Source: CAZNXJ01 sp964577115
Lineage (GTDB): Bacteria > Planctomycetota > Planctomycetia > Pirellulales > Pirellulaceae
Direction of reading: 5' to 3'
DNA: 64,000 bases
Assembly: GCA_964577115.1 (NCBI GenBank)
Contig: CAZNXJ010000021.1
Span: 1-64,000 of the forward strand
Under the pieces are notes generated by a model. The model was not told the DNA's origin. It ran no database searches and saw only the letters and a program-made list of their open reading frames with translations. The position numbers and the translations under genes are program-made. Position 1 is the first letter of the stretch. Each line of letters begins with the position of its first letter. This document shows positions 26,601 to 36,282 of the stretch, piece by piece.

Positions 26601-29600
26601 ATGAATGAGCGTCTGTCTGGTTCGCCCCAGGTGGCGGCCGCACTTGCCGAAACGCTGGCACAGTTGGAACTGGATCCTCAGTCACCGCTCGACCCCCGCC
26701 AGCAAAAGGCCGTGCTTCTTGCCCGTAAACTCCAGCAGCGCGCCGCGGAACTGCAAACGCCGCAGGAACGCCGACAGCAGATGGAGCTTGATCGGCTGAT
26801 TCAAAACCCGCACGACCGAGCAACGCTGACCCAGCTAACCGACCAGGCTTTCCGCTCCGAAACCGCTCACCGCACCGTCGACCAGATCGTCCATATCCTG
26901 GATGTCCAAGGCGTGCCGCGGTTCTTTAGCCCCTTCGAGCGGACGCTGCTGAAAGGCTTTCAATCGTTTGGCAGTTATTTGCCGGGGGTGGCCGTACCGC
27001 TGGTCAAAGAGAAGATGCGGCAGGAAACGGCGAATGTGATTCTGCCGGCCGAACAAGAAATGCTGACGGAGTTCCTCAAGCAGCGGCGGGCCGAAGGCAT
27101 CCGCATGAACGTGAACTACCTCGGCGAAGCACTACTCGGCGAACGCCAGGCCACCCAGCGACTCGACACATATCTTGCAGCGCTCCAGCTTCCCGAGATC
27201 GAAGTTCTGTCGGTCAAGATCTCGACGATCTACTCGCAGATCTCGCCGCTCGCTCGCGAACACACGGTTTCCGTGCTGTGCGACCGCTTGGAACTCTTGT
27301 ACCGCGCCGCAGCCCGTGAAACGTACACACGAGCCGACGGCACGACGGCGTCGAAGTTTGTCTACCTGGACATGGAAGAGTATCGGGATATGGAGCTGAC
27401 GGCGGAAGCGTTCATGCGCACGCTCGACCGTCCCGGACTCGAACAGGTGCGAGCCGGCATTGCACTTCAGGCCTATCTGCCCGACTCGTTCCGCATGCAG
27501 AAACGCATCAACGCGTGGGCGCGTGACCGCGTCGCCCGCGGTGGCTCGCCCGTCACACTGCGCATCGTCAAAGGCGCAAACATGGAAGCCGAACGGGTCG
27601 AGGCTTCGATCCGAGGCTGGCCGCAGGCGCCCTTCAAGAGAAAGGTCGAAACCGATGCGAACTACAAACGGATGCTGATTGAGGCGATGCGGCCCGAAAA
27701 CCTCGCCGCGGTTCACATCGGTATCGCGTCGCACAACCTCTTTGACATCGCGTTCGGTCTGGTGTTGGCTTACGAACAGAATGGGCTCGACCGCGTACAG
27801 TTCGAGATGCTCGAGGGCATGGCCAACCATCAGCGGCGCGCGCTGTTCGAACAGAACCGCAACCTTCTGCTGTACGCGCCCGCCTGTCGCCGTGAAGAAT
27901 TCGTTTATGCGATCGGCTACCTGATCCGCCGCCTAGACGAAAACACGGGTTCTGACAACTTCCTGCGACATGCCTTCAAGTTGAACGTCGGCAGCGAGGA
28001 CTGGAAGCGGCTCGAAAAAGGGTTCATCGAAAGCTTCCACCTCATTGAGAGTCTGCCGGAGGAGCCGCGCCGCCGGCAAGATCGGCACCGGCCTCCCGAG
28101 CCGCCGGCAATGGGCGCCGAGTGGTGGCAGTTGGTCAACGAGCCGGATACGGACTTTGCCCTGCCACAGAATTCGCGGTGGGCGGAGGAAATTGTCGAAC
28201 GGTGGAAGGAATACTGCGACGATCGCGCCCTTGATGTCCCCCTCGTCGTCGGTGGGGAAGTGCGCGAAACCCCTCGCAGCGGTGAACGTGCCGTGTGCCG
28301 CGATCCGTCGCGTCCCGGTACGGTCGTAGGCCGTTTTGTCGAAGGCACGGACGAGGACGCCGAAACGGCGCTGCGAACGGCGAGCGAAGACCGCGATGGG
28401 TGGCGCCGTCGAACGGCGGCCGAACGCTCCGCGATCCTGGCCGGCGTCGCGCAGAATCTGCGTGTCGCGCGCGCCGACCTGCTCGGCGCAGCCATGGCCA
28501 ACGGCGGGAAGATTCTGACCGAATCCGATCCCGAAGTTTCCGAAGCCGTGGATTTCGTCGAGTTCTATCGGCGAGCGGCGGAATTCTTCGAGAAGATGCC
28601 GGGGCTGGAAGCGCGTGGCAAGGGCGTCGTCGTTGTGGTCTCGCCCTGGAACTTCCCGCTTGCCATCCCCTGCGGCGGTATTGCCGCCGCACTGGCCGCC
28701 GGCAATAACGTAATCCTCAAACCGGCCAGCGATACGGTGCTCATCGCCTACCGGCTCTGCGAATGCTTCTGGAACGCCGGCGTGCCGCGTACGGCGCTCC
28801 AGTTCCTGCCCTGCCCAGGAAGCTCGGTGGGCCAGCGGATGATCACCGATCCGCGCGTCGGTGCCGTCATCCTCACAGGCGGCACCGCGACCGCGGAAAC
28901 GATGCTGCGCGCAAAGCCCACGCTGCCGTTGTTCGCGGAAACCGGCGGCAAGAACGCGACAATCGTCACTGCGATGTCGGATCGCGACCAGGCGATCAAG
29001 AATGTCATCCATTCGGCGTTCAGCCACAGTGGCCAAAAATGCTCGGCCACCTCACTGCTGTTGCTCGAAGAAGAAGTCTATGAAGACCCGAACTTTCGCG
29101 AGGCATTGTGCGACGCAGTCGAAAGCCTCGCCGTTGGCTCGGCCTGGGATCTCAAAACGCGTGTCGGGCCACTGATCCGGCCGCCGCGAGGCGATTTAGA
29201 ACGAGGCCTCAAGGAACTCGAACCGGGCGAAAGCTGGGCCGTTCGCCCACAGCGCGCCGGCGACAATCCGAACCTTTACGCGCCGGGGGTGAAATGGGGA
29301 GTGCGTCCAGGGAGCTACACGCACATGACCGAGTTCTTCGGGCCGCTACTCGGAGTTATGAAGTTCCGGACGCTCAATGAAGCCATCAGCATCGTCAACC
29401 AAACCGGCTACGGCCTAACGTCCGGGCTCGAGTCGCTGGACGATCGTGAGCATGAAGTCTGGCAACGTGGTATTCGCGCGGGAAACCTCTACATCAACCG
29501 GCCAACGACTGGCGCGGTGGTGCTGCGGCAGCCGTTCGGTGGCGTGGGGAAATCGTCGTTCGGCGCCGGCATCAAAGCCGGCGGCCCCAACTATGTCGCT

Positions 29601-30290
29601 CAGTTCATCCACTTCGAGCAGCGCGACGTGATTGCGCACGACCAGACAGTCATTTCCGATGCGCTGCTGAGCCAGTTGCGGGCAAGCATCGCGGCACTCG
29701 AACATCACCGAGCGTTGCCGGCCGAGGACATTCGCCGATTGGTCTCGGCCATCGCCAGCTACGACATTGCGGCACACGAGGAATTCCATCGGCGCCACGA
29801 CCATATGCGGCTGCTGGGGCAGGACAACTTCCGGCTCTATCGGCCGATTCGCGAGCTGCGGGTGCGCGTCGATGAGCGCGATGCGCCGTGGGAGATATTT
29901 GCACGTGTTGCGGCCGCACGAGCGGCGGGGTGCAGGCCGACAGTCAGCAGCAAACCGGGCGTTCACGACGAAGTGCTGGAACTGCTCGACAACCTGACCG
30001 ACAACTGGGCGGGCCAGATCGAGTTCGTGGAGGAATCGGACGAGGAACTCGCCGAGGCGATTCGCGCTCACCATACGCAGCGAGTTCGCTTCGCGAGCCC
30101 GGACCGAGTTCCCACGCTGCTGCGCGAGGCGGCGATGGAGAGCGGCGTGTACCAGGCGGACGCACCGGTGCTGCTCGAAGGGCGCGTCGAGCTCCTATGG
30201 TACGTCGAAGAACAAAGCCTTTCGGTGAACTACCATCGCTACGGCAATCTCGGCGACCGGGCGATCGAACAACGTCACGAACCCGATTGA
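26601..30290 (+). CDS. putA: Bifunctional proline dehydrogenase / glutamate-semialdehyde dehydrogenase PutA
   Basis: The 1229-aa product oxidises proline to glutamate in two steps. The N-terminal half is an FAD proline dehydrogenase (RIVKGANMEAERVEASIRGW near residue 320). The second half is an NAD aldehyde dehydrogenase with the glycine motif FTGG-like ILTGGTATAETM, the Glu motif ETGGKNATIV (about 779) and the catalytic Cys in SGQKCSATS (about 808). A further C-terminal extension of about 200 residues follows the aldehyde dehydrogenase, as in some long PutA forms. No N-terminal DNA-binding domain is present. ATG 26601 is preceded by AAGGAG at 7 to 8 nt. It stands alone. Confidence 0.95.
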   Translation: MNERLSGSPQVAAALAETLAQLELDPQSPLDPRQQKAVLLARKLQQRAAELQTPQERRQQMELDRLIQNPHDRATLTQLTDQAFRSETAHRTVDQIVHILDVQGVPRFFSPFERTLLKGFQSFGSYLPGVAVPLVKEKMRQETANVILPAEQEMLTEFLKQRRAEGIRMNVNYLGEALLGERQATQRLDTYLAALQLPEIEVLSVKISTIYSQISPLAREHTVSVLCDRLELLYRAAARETYTRADGTTASKFVYLDMEEYRDMELTAEAFMRTLDRPGLEQVRAGIALQAYLPDSFRMQKRINAWARDRVARGGSPVTLRIVKGANMEAERVEASIRGWPQAPFKRKVETDANYKRMLIEAMRPENLAAVHIGIASHNLFDIAFGLVLAYEQNGLDRVQFEMLEGMANHQRRALFEQNRNLLLYAPACRREEFVYAIGYLIRRLDENTGSDNFLRHAFKLNVGSEDWKRLEKGFIESFHLIESLPEEPRRRQDRHRPPEPPAMGAEWWQLVNEPDTDFALPQNSRWAEEIVERWKEYCDDRALDVPLVVGGEVRETPRSGERAVCRDPSRPGTVVGRFVEGTDEDAETALRTASEDRDGWRRRTAAERSAILAGVAQNLRVARADLLGAAMANGGKILTESDPEVSEAVDFVEFYRRAAEFFEKMPGLEARGKGVVVVVSPWNFPLAIPCGGIAAALAAGNNVILKPASDTVLIAYRLCECFWNAGVPRTALQFLPCPGSSVGQRMITDPRVGAVILTGGTATAETMLRAKPTLPLFAETGGKNATIVTAMSDRDQAIKNVIHSAFSHSGQKCSATSLLLLEEEVYEDPNFREALCDAVESLAVGSAWDLKTRVGPLIRPPRGDLERGLKELEPGESWAVRPQRAGDNPNLYAPGVKWGVRPGSYTHMTEFFGPLLGVMKFRTLNEAISIVNQTGYGLTSGLESLDDREHEVWQRGIRAGNLYINRPTTGAVVLRQPFGGVGKSSFGAGIKAGGPNYVAQFIHFEQRDVIAHDQTVISDALLSQLRASIAALEHHRALPAEDIRRLVSAIASYDIAAHEEFHRRHDHMRLLGQDNFRLYRPIRELRVRVDERDAPWEIFARVAAARAAGCRPTVSSKPGVHDEVLELLDNLTDNWAGQIEFVEESDEELAEAIRAHHTQRVRFASPDRVPTLLREAAMESGVYQADAPVLLEGRVELLWYVEEQSLSVNYHRYGNLGDRAIEQRHEPD

Positions 30291-30461
30291 ATTGCACGAG
30301 GGGACTCAAAGGTGCCGCGCGATCGCCGTCGCTCCGCGTCGTCATTCCCTCAGAACTCTTGAGCGGTGCAAACTTTATCCAGGCGGCAATGCCCGCAGGC
30401 AGCGGTGCGTGCAAACGCGGTGTTGGATCGTGAAAGTGAAAGTCCGCGAACGCTCAGACAT

Positions 30462-30674
30462 TCAGCGCGGCTTGCGCGGGGCAGGGGAGGGTGCTTCGCG
30501 CTCGACATCCGTGAGCCACTCGGGGATGCTCGCTTCAAGCGCATCGAGCTTCTCGTGAAGCAGCTCACACTGCGCTTCTAGATCGGCCAGCAAGCGATCC
30601 GATTCGTCACGTGTCCGCCGGGTGAGGCGAACCGCGGACCGCGCAGAGCGCCGCCGTTGTTTCGGTTTCGCCAT
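30462..30674 (-). CDS. Small basic/coiled-coil protein, function unknown
   Basis: The 70-aa product has a very basic N terminus (MAKPKQRRRSARSAVRLTRR) and then an amphipathic helix (residues 25-50) with heptad-like leucines. No family is recognised. It lies 50 nt downstream? no: it is downstream of the QW/HEAT gene stop at 30725 on the same strand, 50 nt away, so it may be co-transcribed. Support is limited to the sensible composition and position. Confidence 0.5.
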   Translation of the reverse strand: MAKPKQRRRSARSAVRLTRRTRDESDRLLADLEAQCELLHEKLDALEASIPEWLTDVEREAPSPAPRKPR

Positions 30675-30724
30675 GTTGTGTGCCTTGAATTTCGGACTCT
30701 AAGCCCATAAGACGTCTGCTGATT

Positions 30725-32386
30725 TTATTTCCCGTTGGCTTCGTCCGGCTCGCCCGCGGTAAACACGTCGGGGGGAATTTCGAGGTCGGGACGGACGGTT
30801 TTTAGCCAATCACGCCAGGCATACTGCGCGGCGCGTTTCTGTTCGAGCGTCGGAGCTTCCGGCAAGGGAGCGGCCGAAAACCGGCGGCTCAAAAGACGCA
30901 GCCCTTCATTGGCCTCGCGAGCGACCCGATTGTCCGGGTCACTCAGCGCATAGATCAGTACCGGGACGTTTTCCAGGTCGCCCGAATTGGCCAACGAGCG
31001 CACGGCCAGCATCCGCGCCTGGTAATTCGAGCCGGAGACCATCTTTTGAAGTCGCTCGAACGCCGTGCGGTCTTTTTCTTTGCTCGTATCGAATTGGACC
31101 TGGTCGAGCTGAGCGATCATGGCCTCGGCGTCGATCGATTCGCCGCTCTCAATGAGATCCAGCAAACTGCCGATATCGCCTCGAAACTCCGTATCAACGA
31201 CCGTGCCGCCCTTCAGCTGAATTTTGGTCAAATCCGTAGGTAATTCGCGGCCGCCGATAAGCCGCCCATCCGACACTTCTCGAATCGCACGCTGCGTTCC
31301 GCGCAAAAGAAACAGCACCGAGAACGCCGTATCAATCGTCTTCCCACGCGTGCCTTGCCAAGAGCCATCCTCGGCCTGGGTGCTCTTCAGAAAATTCACG
31401 CCAGCGTTGTACCACGCAGGCTCCGCCTCACGTTTCTTCTCCACGTGCTCGCGGAAGCTCTGGTAACGTTCCAGCGAATACAGGTAGTAATGCTGGTTGC
31501 GGCCGATATCGATGGCGAACTGCCGGTCGTAGAACGAAATGCCGTGGCGAATCGCTTCCTTAAGCCGATCAGGGCTAAGCGTCTTGGGACGCGGCGCGGC
31601 GTCGCCCACCTTCTGAAAAACTTCCTCCTCGGGCGATTGCTCGCTGCGAACGAACGGAATCTTCAGTATATCGGCCGCGATGTACAGCGAACCGAGTGCC
31701 GCGGGCGACATGGAGAGTCGCAGCCCCTGTTCGCCCCGGTCCTGTTCGATGCGTTGGTATCCACCGGGATCTTTGCCCTGGTAAGGAAACGCACCGCTGA
31801 CGTCCTGCACGCGGATAAGCCAGTTCGCATAATTTTCGACCGCTTCCGGTGGTGCCGGGTAGCCGTGCGTGTGCGCCATCCACATCGCTAGCGCCGCGTA
31901 TTGCGTCTGCGACGTATCGCCCGTTTGATAGTCGGGGTAGCTCCACGCTCCGTCCGACCGCTGGCGAGAATGGAGCAGTCCGAGCAGCCACTGGATTTCC
32001 GAGCTGTACTGCTGGGCGTCGATCTCGCACAGAAAAATGATGGCCAGACCAAGGCTATAATTGAAATCACCGGGGAGCGACTGCGGGGAGGCATTGATCT
32101 GCTGCTGGCACGCGGCGACCGCTTCGAGAACCTTTGGATGGTTCTTGTCCTCGAGATGCTTGTACGTCGCCATCGCAACGAGGCATTTGCCGCCCAGCGA
32201 TTCGGCATACTCATCGCCCTTCGCTTGGATGAGGTAGGCGACGCCTTTATCAATCATCGCCTTGACCTCGGGATCGTCCGGCGTGTAGGCGCGCGCCGCC
32301 GTGCCAGGGGCCAGCACCAGGAAAGCGGCGAGAAGCAGCAGGCCGTCGCGGCGGACGTGGTGAGCTACCGAAAATCCATCTATCAT
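30725..32386 (-). CDS. Secreted QW-repeat (squalene-cyclase-like) protein with C-terminal HEAT-like region
   Basis: The 553-aa product begins with a signal peptide (residues 1-33, cut after AARA). Residues 40-360 hold prenyltransferase/squalene-oxidase-type repeats (QRSDGAWSYPDYQTGDTSQT, QAEDGSWQGTRGKTIDTA). From about residue 450 helices typical of HEAT repeats follow (QARMLAVRSLANSGDLENVPVLI...). The GDTSQ motif is shared with the anchored protein at 12649. No DxDD motif is seen. ATG 32386 is chosen because it starts the signal peptide and has GGAAGGG upstream; longer in-frame starts lack a signal. Confidence 0.85.
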   Translation of the reverse strand: MIDGFSVAHHVRRDGLLLLAAFLVLAPGTAARAYTPDDPEVKAMIDKGVAYLIQAKGDEYAESLGGKCLVAMATYKHLEDKNHPKVLEAVAACQQQINASPQSLPGDFNYSLGLAIIFLCEIDAQQYSSEIQWLLGLLHSRQRSDGAWSYPDYQTGDTSQTQYAALAMWMAHTHGYPAPPEAVENYANWLIRVQDVSGAFPYQGKDPGGYQRIEQDRGEQGLRLSMSPAALGSLYIAADILKIPFVRSEQSPEEEVFQKVGDAAPRPKTLSPDRLKEAIRHGISFYDRQFAIDIGRNQHYYLYSLERYQSFREHVEKKREAEPAWYNAGVNFLKSTQAEDGSWQGTRGKTIDTAFSVLFLLRGTQRAIREVSDGRLIGGRELPTDLTKIQLKGGTVVDTEFRGDIGSLLDLIESGESIDAEAMIAQLDQVQFDTSKEKDRTAFERLQKMVSGSNYQARMLAVRSLANSGDLENVPVLIYALSDPDNRVAREANEGLRLLSRRFSAAPLPEAPTLEQKRAAQYAWRDWLKTVRPDLEIPPDVFTAGEPDEANGK

Positions 32387-32509
32387 GCCAACGTTGCCCT
32401 TCCACATAGCGTGCGCAGCTCGCGCGCAGCTACCTGCCCACCGGCTCGGCAGCCTCCCGCAAGACGCGCGTAAATCCCCTACGGCACGCAAGTTTCGTCT
32501 CGAACGGCC

Positions 32510-32539
32510 ATCGTAATTGGCCGGCGCGCCCTCTGTCAA
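32510..32539 (-). promoter_or_regulatory. Candidate promoter of the QW/HEAT gene
   Basis: On the minus strand TTGACA (32539-32534) and TACGAT (32515-32510) are separated by 18 nt. The leader to ATG 32386 would be about 115 nt. The spacing is one longer than ideal and the -10 has two mismatches. Confidence 0.45.
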
Positions 32540-32590
32540 CGAATTGGCGCGGTCGGGGCACCGAGTGCGGGCGATGGTTTTGTCGGAAAA

Positions 32591-33766
32591 TCAGGGCTGG
32601 CGACGCGCGACGAGCTCGCGATAAAGCGCCTCGTAGCGATCGACGATGGCGGCGAGCGAGTAGTCTCGCACGATGCGCTGGCGAGCCGCCGCGCCAATCC
32701 GACGCCGTTCAGCCGCCGGAGCGCTTAGCAAGTCGGCCAGCGCGCTGGCGAGCCGCTCCGAGCTGGCGGCATCGACGACCATCCCCGTTACTCCCGGCTC
32801 GACCAGATCCACGTTGCCTCCTGCATTCGACACGATCGGTGGCACGGCGCAGGCCATCGCTTCGAGCAGCGAGTTACTCATGCCCTCGGAATGGCTTGGC
32901 AGAACAAACACGTCCGCCGCTCGTAAGTACTCGACTGGCTGCCCAACGGCTCCTAGGAACCTCACCGACTCGGCAATCCCCAATTCAGCCGCCTGCCTCT
33001 CAAGTTCGTCGCGCAGGGGACCGTCGCCCGCCAGCAGCAACACGGCGTCCGGGACAATCGCCACCACGCAGCGCCAGGCGTCGAGCAAACAGGGCAGGTT
33101 CTTCTGCGGGTGTAAGCGTCCGAGAAAAAGCGCTCGCGGACCGGCGGGTAGCTGCGACGCGACCAGCGACGTGCCCGGAGAAAACTCGTCCACATCCACA
33201 CCGCTCGCCAACCGCAGCAGCCGGCTGTCCGGCACGCCAAATCGCCGTAGCTCCTCCTCGATCTGCCGCGAGATCGCCACGAACTGCGAATTCCGCAGCA
33301 CGAGCTTCCGAAGGATGCGACGCCCGCGCGTCCGCTCGAGAATCGTCACATCCCCGAACTCGCCGCCCGCCGCCGGTTGCACCAGTGTCGGCATTCCAGT
33401 TCGCGCGGCGAACCAGCCCGACGCGACCGCTTCAAACAACGCCTGGTGGCAGTGCACCACATCGGTCTCCGACCGCCAACGGTGCAGCGCTCGGATGAGC
33501 GTTGTGGTGAATGTGAGTCCGAACAGGGGACCGAGCTCACGCGGCCGAATGACGCGGTGGATGTCGACGCCGTCCTCTGTTTGCTGGACGGGCACACCCG
33601 GCAGGGAGCGCGTCAGCACGCGCACCGTATGCCCTCTCCGCACCAACTCGACTGCCTGCCGGTGCGCCTGACGCTCAGCGCCACTCTCCACCGGCCGGTA
33701 ATAGCTCAAGCAGAGCGTAATTCGCAGCGGTGCGTCGGTCGTCGGGGTTTCGGCTGCTATCGTCAC
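32591..33766 (-). CDS. Glycosyltransferase family 4 protein
   Basis: The 391-aa product is a GT-B enzyme of the GT4 kind: N-terminal GT4 acceptor domain (YYRPVESGAERQAHRQAVELVRRG, DVVHCHQALFEAVA) and C-terminal nucleotide-sugar domain (ALFLGRLHPQKNLPCLLDAW, then the EX7E motif in SHSEGMSNSLLEAMACAVP). It should transfer a sugar during surface glycan synthesis. The GTG start overlaps the upstream stop (GTGA), which makes translational coupling likely. The open frame extends further but would overlap the upstream gene by 170 bases. Last gene of a five-gene operon. Confidence 0.93.
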   Translation of the reverse strand: MTIAAETPTTDAPLRITLCLSYYRPVESGAERQAHRQAVELVRRGHTVRVLTRSLPGVPVQQTEDGVDIHRVIRPRELGPLFGLTFTTTLIRALHRWRSETDVVHCHQALFEAVASGWFAARTGMPTLVQPAAGGEFGDVTILERTRGRRILRKLVLRNSQFVAISRQIEEELRRFGVPDSRLLRLASGVDVDEFSPGTSLVASQLPAGPRALFLGRLHPQKNLPCLLDAWRCVVAIVPDAVLLLAGDGPLRDELERQAAELGIAESVRFLGAVGQPVEYLRAADVFVLPSHSEGMSNSLLEAMACAVPPIVSNAGGNVDLVEPGVTGMVVDAASSERLASALADLLSAPAAERRRIGAAARQRIVRDYSLAAIVDRYEALYRELVARRQP

Positions 33767-34884
33767 GCGCGCCTCCCGCCTTCCTCGATCCGCGCCTGGT
33801 GAATTGTTTCCAGAGCCGCCGCGAGCCGTGCGAAACAGCGCTCGGCCGTGTAATCGCGGCGAATCGTTTCCAACCCTGCGGCCCCAATCCGTTCTCGCTC
33901 GGCGGGGTTTTCGACGAGCCAGCGCAGCTTGGCATACCACTGCTGAGTGCTCCCGGCCAGCAATCCGTTCTCACCATCACGGATCAGTTCGGCGTTCTCG
34001 CCCAGGTCCTGGCAGACAGTCGCCGCGCCGGCACTCATGTAGATCTTCGCCTTCAGCGTTCCCCGATGGATCGACTCCTGCACGGCGAACTGCGGATAGA
34101 TGCCGATGTCGAGCGCAAGGGCTTCGCGCACCATGATCGACTGGTCGTAGCGTTCGACGAGCGAAAAGCGAACATTTTCGAACCGCGGCAATCGATCGCG
34201 CGGCGCGCCGAGAATGCGTAAGTGGAGCTGCGGGAACTCGGCGAATAGCCGCTCCAGCGCCTCGTACACGACGTACAGCGCATCCACGGAGTCCTTGCCG
34301 CCGATCCAACCGATCACCACGCGCTCACCACCGCGCTGGACTTGCCCCCGCACTCGCTCGAATGCATCCAATTGCGGCGAGTCGGGAACCAGTTCGACGC
34401 GCGGGTTATACTGCCGCAGATGCTCGGCCGTAAACCGGTTCTCCGCAATGATGCCGTCGGCTGCGGCAAGCATTGCTTCGAGATGCTCCCAGCCGAATTG
34501 CCGAAACCAGGGAAGCCATAGCCCGTCGATGATATCCATGACGTACGTGACGGACTGCTGCTGTAGCTCTGCCTGGAGCCGCTCGGAAGACATTGTGATC
34601 GCATACACGATGTCAGCGCTGCGAGCGGCGTGAACGATTCGCCGGTCGGACCAGGTCATCACCGCGTTTTCCATCAGGTTCATCATCCAGCGCAGGCTGC
34701 GCCGCTGCGGCCAGGACTGGCTGAGCCGCACGAGCCACTTCGGGATGCGCGCGACAAACTTCGCGTCAAACCGGTCACTCGCGGCGAACAATTCGCGATA
34801 CTGCAAGGCGCGCACGACGGCCGTGACCACATCAGGCCGATTAATTACCACGAGCAGCCGGTAACGGTCATTTCCCGCCATCAC
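33763..34884 (-). CDS. Glycosyltransferase (GT4-like)
   Basis: The 373-aa product is a GT-B-type glycosyltransferase. The C-terminal half is clear: VIGWIGGKDSVDALYVVYEAL, then LHLRILGAPRDRLPRFENV, YDQSIMVREALALDIGIYPQ and KAKIYMSAGAATVCQDLGENAELIRDGENG. The N-terminal acceptor domain is divergent. It overlaps its neighbours by 4 bases at both ends (ATGA upstream, GTGA downstream). Acceptor and donor sugars cannot be told from sequence. Confidence 0.88.
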   Translation of the reverse strand: MMAGNDRYRLLVVINRPDVVTAVVRALQYRELFAASDRFDAKFVARIPKWLVRLSQSWPQRRSLRWMMNLMENAVMTWSDRRIVHAARSADIVYAITMSSERLQAELQQQSVTYVMDIIDGLWLPWFRQFGWEHLEAMLAAADGIIAENRFTAEHLRQYNPRVELVPDSPQLDAFERVRGQVQRGGERVVIGWIGGKDSVDALYVVYEALERLFAEFPQLHLRILGAPRDRLPRFENVRFSLVERYDQSIMVREALALDIGIYPQFAVQESIHRGTLKAKIYMSAGAATVCQDLGENAELIRDGENGLLAGSTQQWYAKLRWLVENPAERERIGAAGLETIRRDYTAERCFARLAAALETIHQARIEEGGRRA

Positions 34885-36254
34885 ACATGTGCCTTATCGA
34901 CAGCCGACATATGCCACTCGCGCCGCGTCGTCCACCACACCCACGCGACGCCCGGCAGCGTCACCGTGCAAGCGGCCAGCGCAAAACCGATCCCAGCCGC
35001 CAGCGGTCCGTACGCCGCCCCCAGAGCAAGGACGGCCGTTCCAATCAAGACGTTACTTGTCACGAGCACCGGGAGAAGCGGGTCGCGCTTGTGAGCTCGA
35101 ATATAGACCGCCAGGCACTGCGCGATGTGGATCGCGAACGACCCAAGTCCGAGTACGACGATCGCGAGTGGCGACAAGAAGCGGCTCCCGAGCTCGGCGA
35201 AAAAACCCGTCGAGCGTATAGCGAGCAGGGCGACGATGGTAGAAAAGCCGAACAGTGCCGCGAGGAAACCACATACCGAGATAGCCAACGTGCGCATGAA
35301 CTGCGCGTCAAGCTCGGGATATTCGCGCCGTGCGATGAGCATCCCGAAACGCGGCGCACGCGTGCGCACCGGAGCAAACGCGGCCAACTGAATGTTCGAA
35401 AGTATGGACCAGCTCATGCCCATGCGCCCAGCGAGCTCGGCGCCATGGAAGGCAAAGATCACCGGTGTAAAGATCTGGAAAGCAAAATACCGCACGACGC
35501 TCTGAATGCCGATCCGCCACTGAAGGGGCCAAATCTCGCGGCGCCAATCCAACGTGGCGGGTGCAGACGGTGGCTCGAGCGACTTCCAAAACGGCGCATA
35601 CACGTACAAGGCGAGCCACCCCTCCCACAGCACCTGAATCCCGAAAGCCACGACAACCACCCATAGTTCAGCGCCTGCCGCCATGGCCGCCCACACGCAA
35701 AAGCTGGCGGTAATCGCTTGCCACAGTCGAGTCCGGTTAAGTGGCAGTACCTGATTGCAGCCTTCGAGAATGGCGAGCAAAGGGGAGAGCAACAGCGAGA
35801 GTCCGGCGAGCAGGACAGCGGCAAGCCACGGTGCGCGCCATGCAACCGTCGTCGGCTCTCGGGCAAAGAGCCAAGCGCCAATCGAGGCCACGGCGATGAC
35901 GAAGACGACAACCGTTCCGAGGAACCAGCGCCAAGCGAGGCGAGCCATCGCGCCAAGTCGATCGCGGGCGGTGTCCGGCCCTGTAATGCGCCCGTCGGTG
36001 CTCAGTGAAAGACTTGCCCACTCGTGGCTCGCGAAATGCAAAATCACCCACTGCAGTCCCATATCGACCAGCGATTGGAGGCCGAGCAGCGTGGAAAACG
36101 TGTAGTAGTAGCCTTGAACTTCGCGCGAGAAGAACCTGGCGACAAAGATGGTCGTCAGCAGGCCGGCGGGGAACTGCCAACACCGAGTGCTGACGGCGTA
36201 GATGACCGCCCAGTCGACGTTCCTGCGATTCAGAAGCTGGCCGCGCTGCATCAC
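34881..36254 (-). CDS. Polysaccharide flippase-like membrane protein (MOP superfamily)
   Basis: The 457-aa product is almost entirely hydrophobic helices, about twelve, with the first at QFPAGLLTTIFVARFFSREV typical of Wzx/MATE-like flippases. It would move lipid-linked glycan or a glycolipid across the inner membrane. It lies between the sulfotransferase (28 nt) and glycosyltransferase genes (4-nt overlap), which supports that role. No substrate can be named. Confidence 0.85.
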   Translation of the reverse strand: MMQRGQLLNRRNVDWAVIYAVSTRCWQFPAGLLTTIFVARFFSREVQGYYYTFSTLLGLQSLVDMGLQWVILHFASHEWASLSLSTDGRITGPDTARDRLGAMARLAWRWFLGTVVVFVIAVASIGAWLFAREPTTVAWRAPWLAAVLLAGLSLLLSPLLAILEGCNQVLPLNRTRLWQAITASFCVWAAMAAGAELWVVVVAFGIQVLWEGWLALYVYAPFWKSLEPPSAPATLDWRREIWPLQWRIGIQSVVRYFAFQIFTPVIFAFHGAELAGRMGMSWSILSNIQLAAFAPVRTRAPRFGMLIARREYPELDAQFMRTLAISVCGFLAALFGFSTIVALLAIRSTGFFAELGSRFLSPLAIVVLGLGSFAIHIAQCLAVYIRAHKRDPLLPVLVTSNVLIGTAVLALGAAYGPLAAGIGFALAACTVTLPGVAWVWWTTRREWHMSAVDKAHV

Positions 36255-36282
36255 CGCTTGTTCTCTCGCCCGCCGGCCCCGC

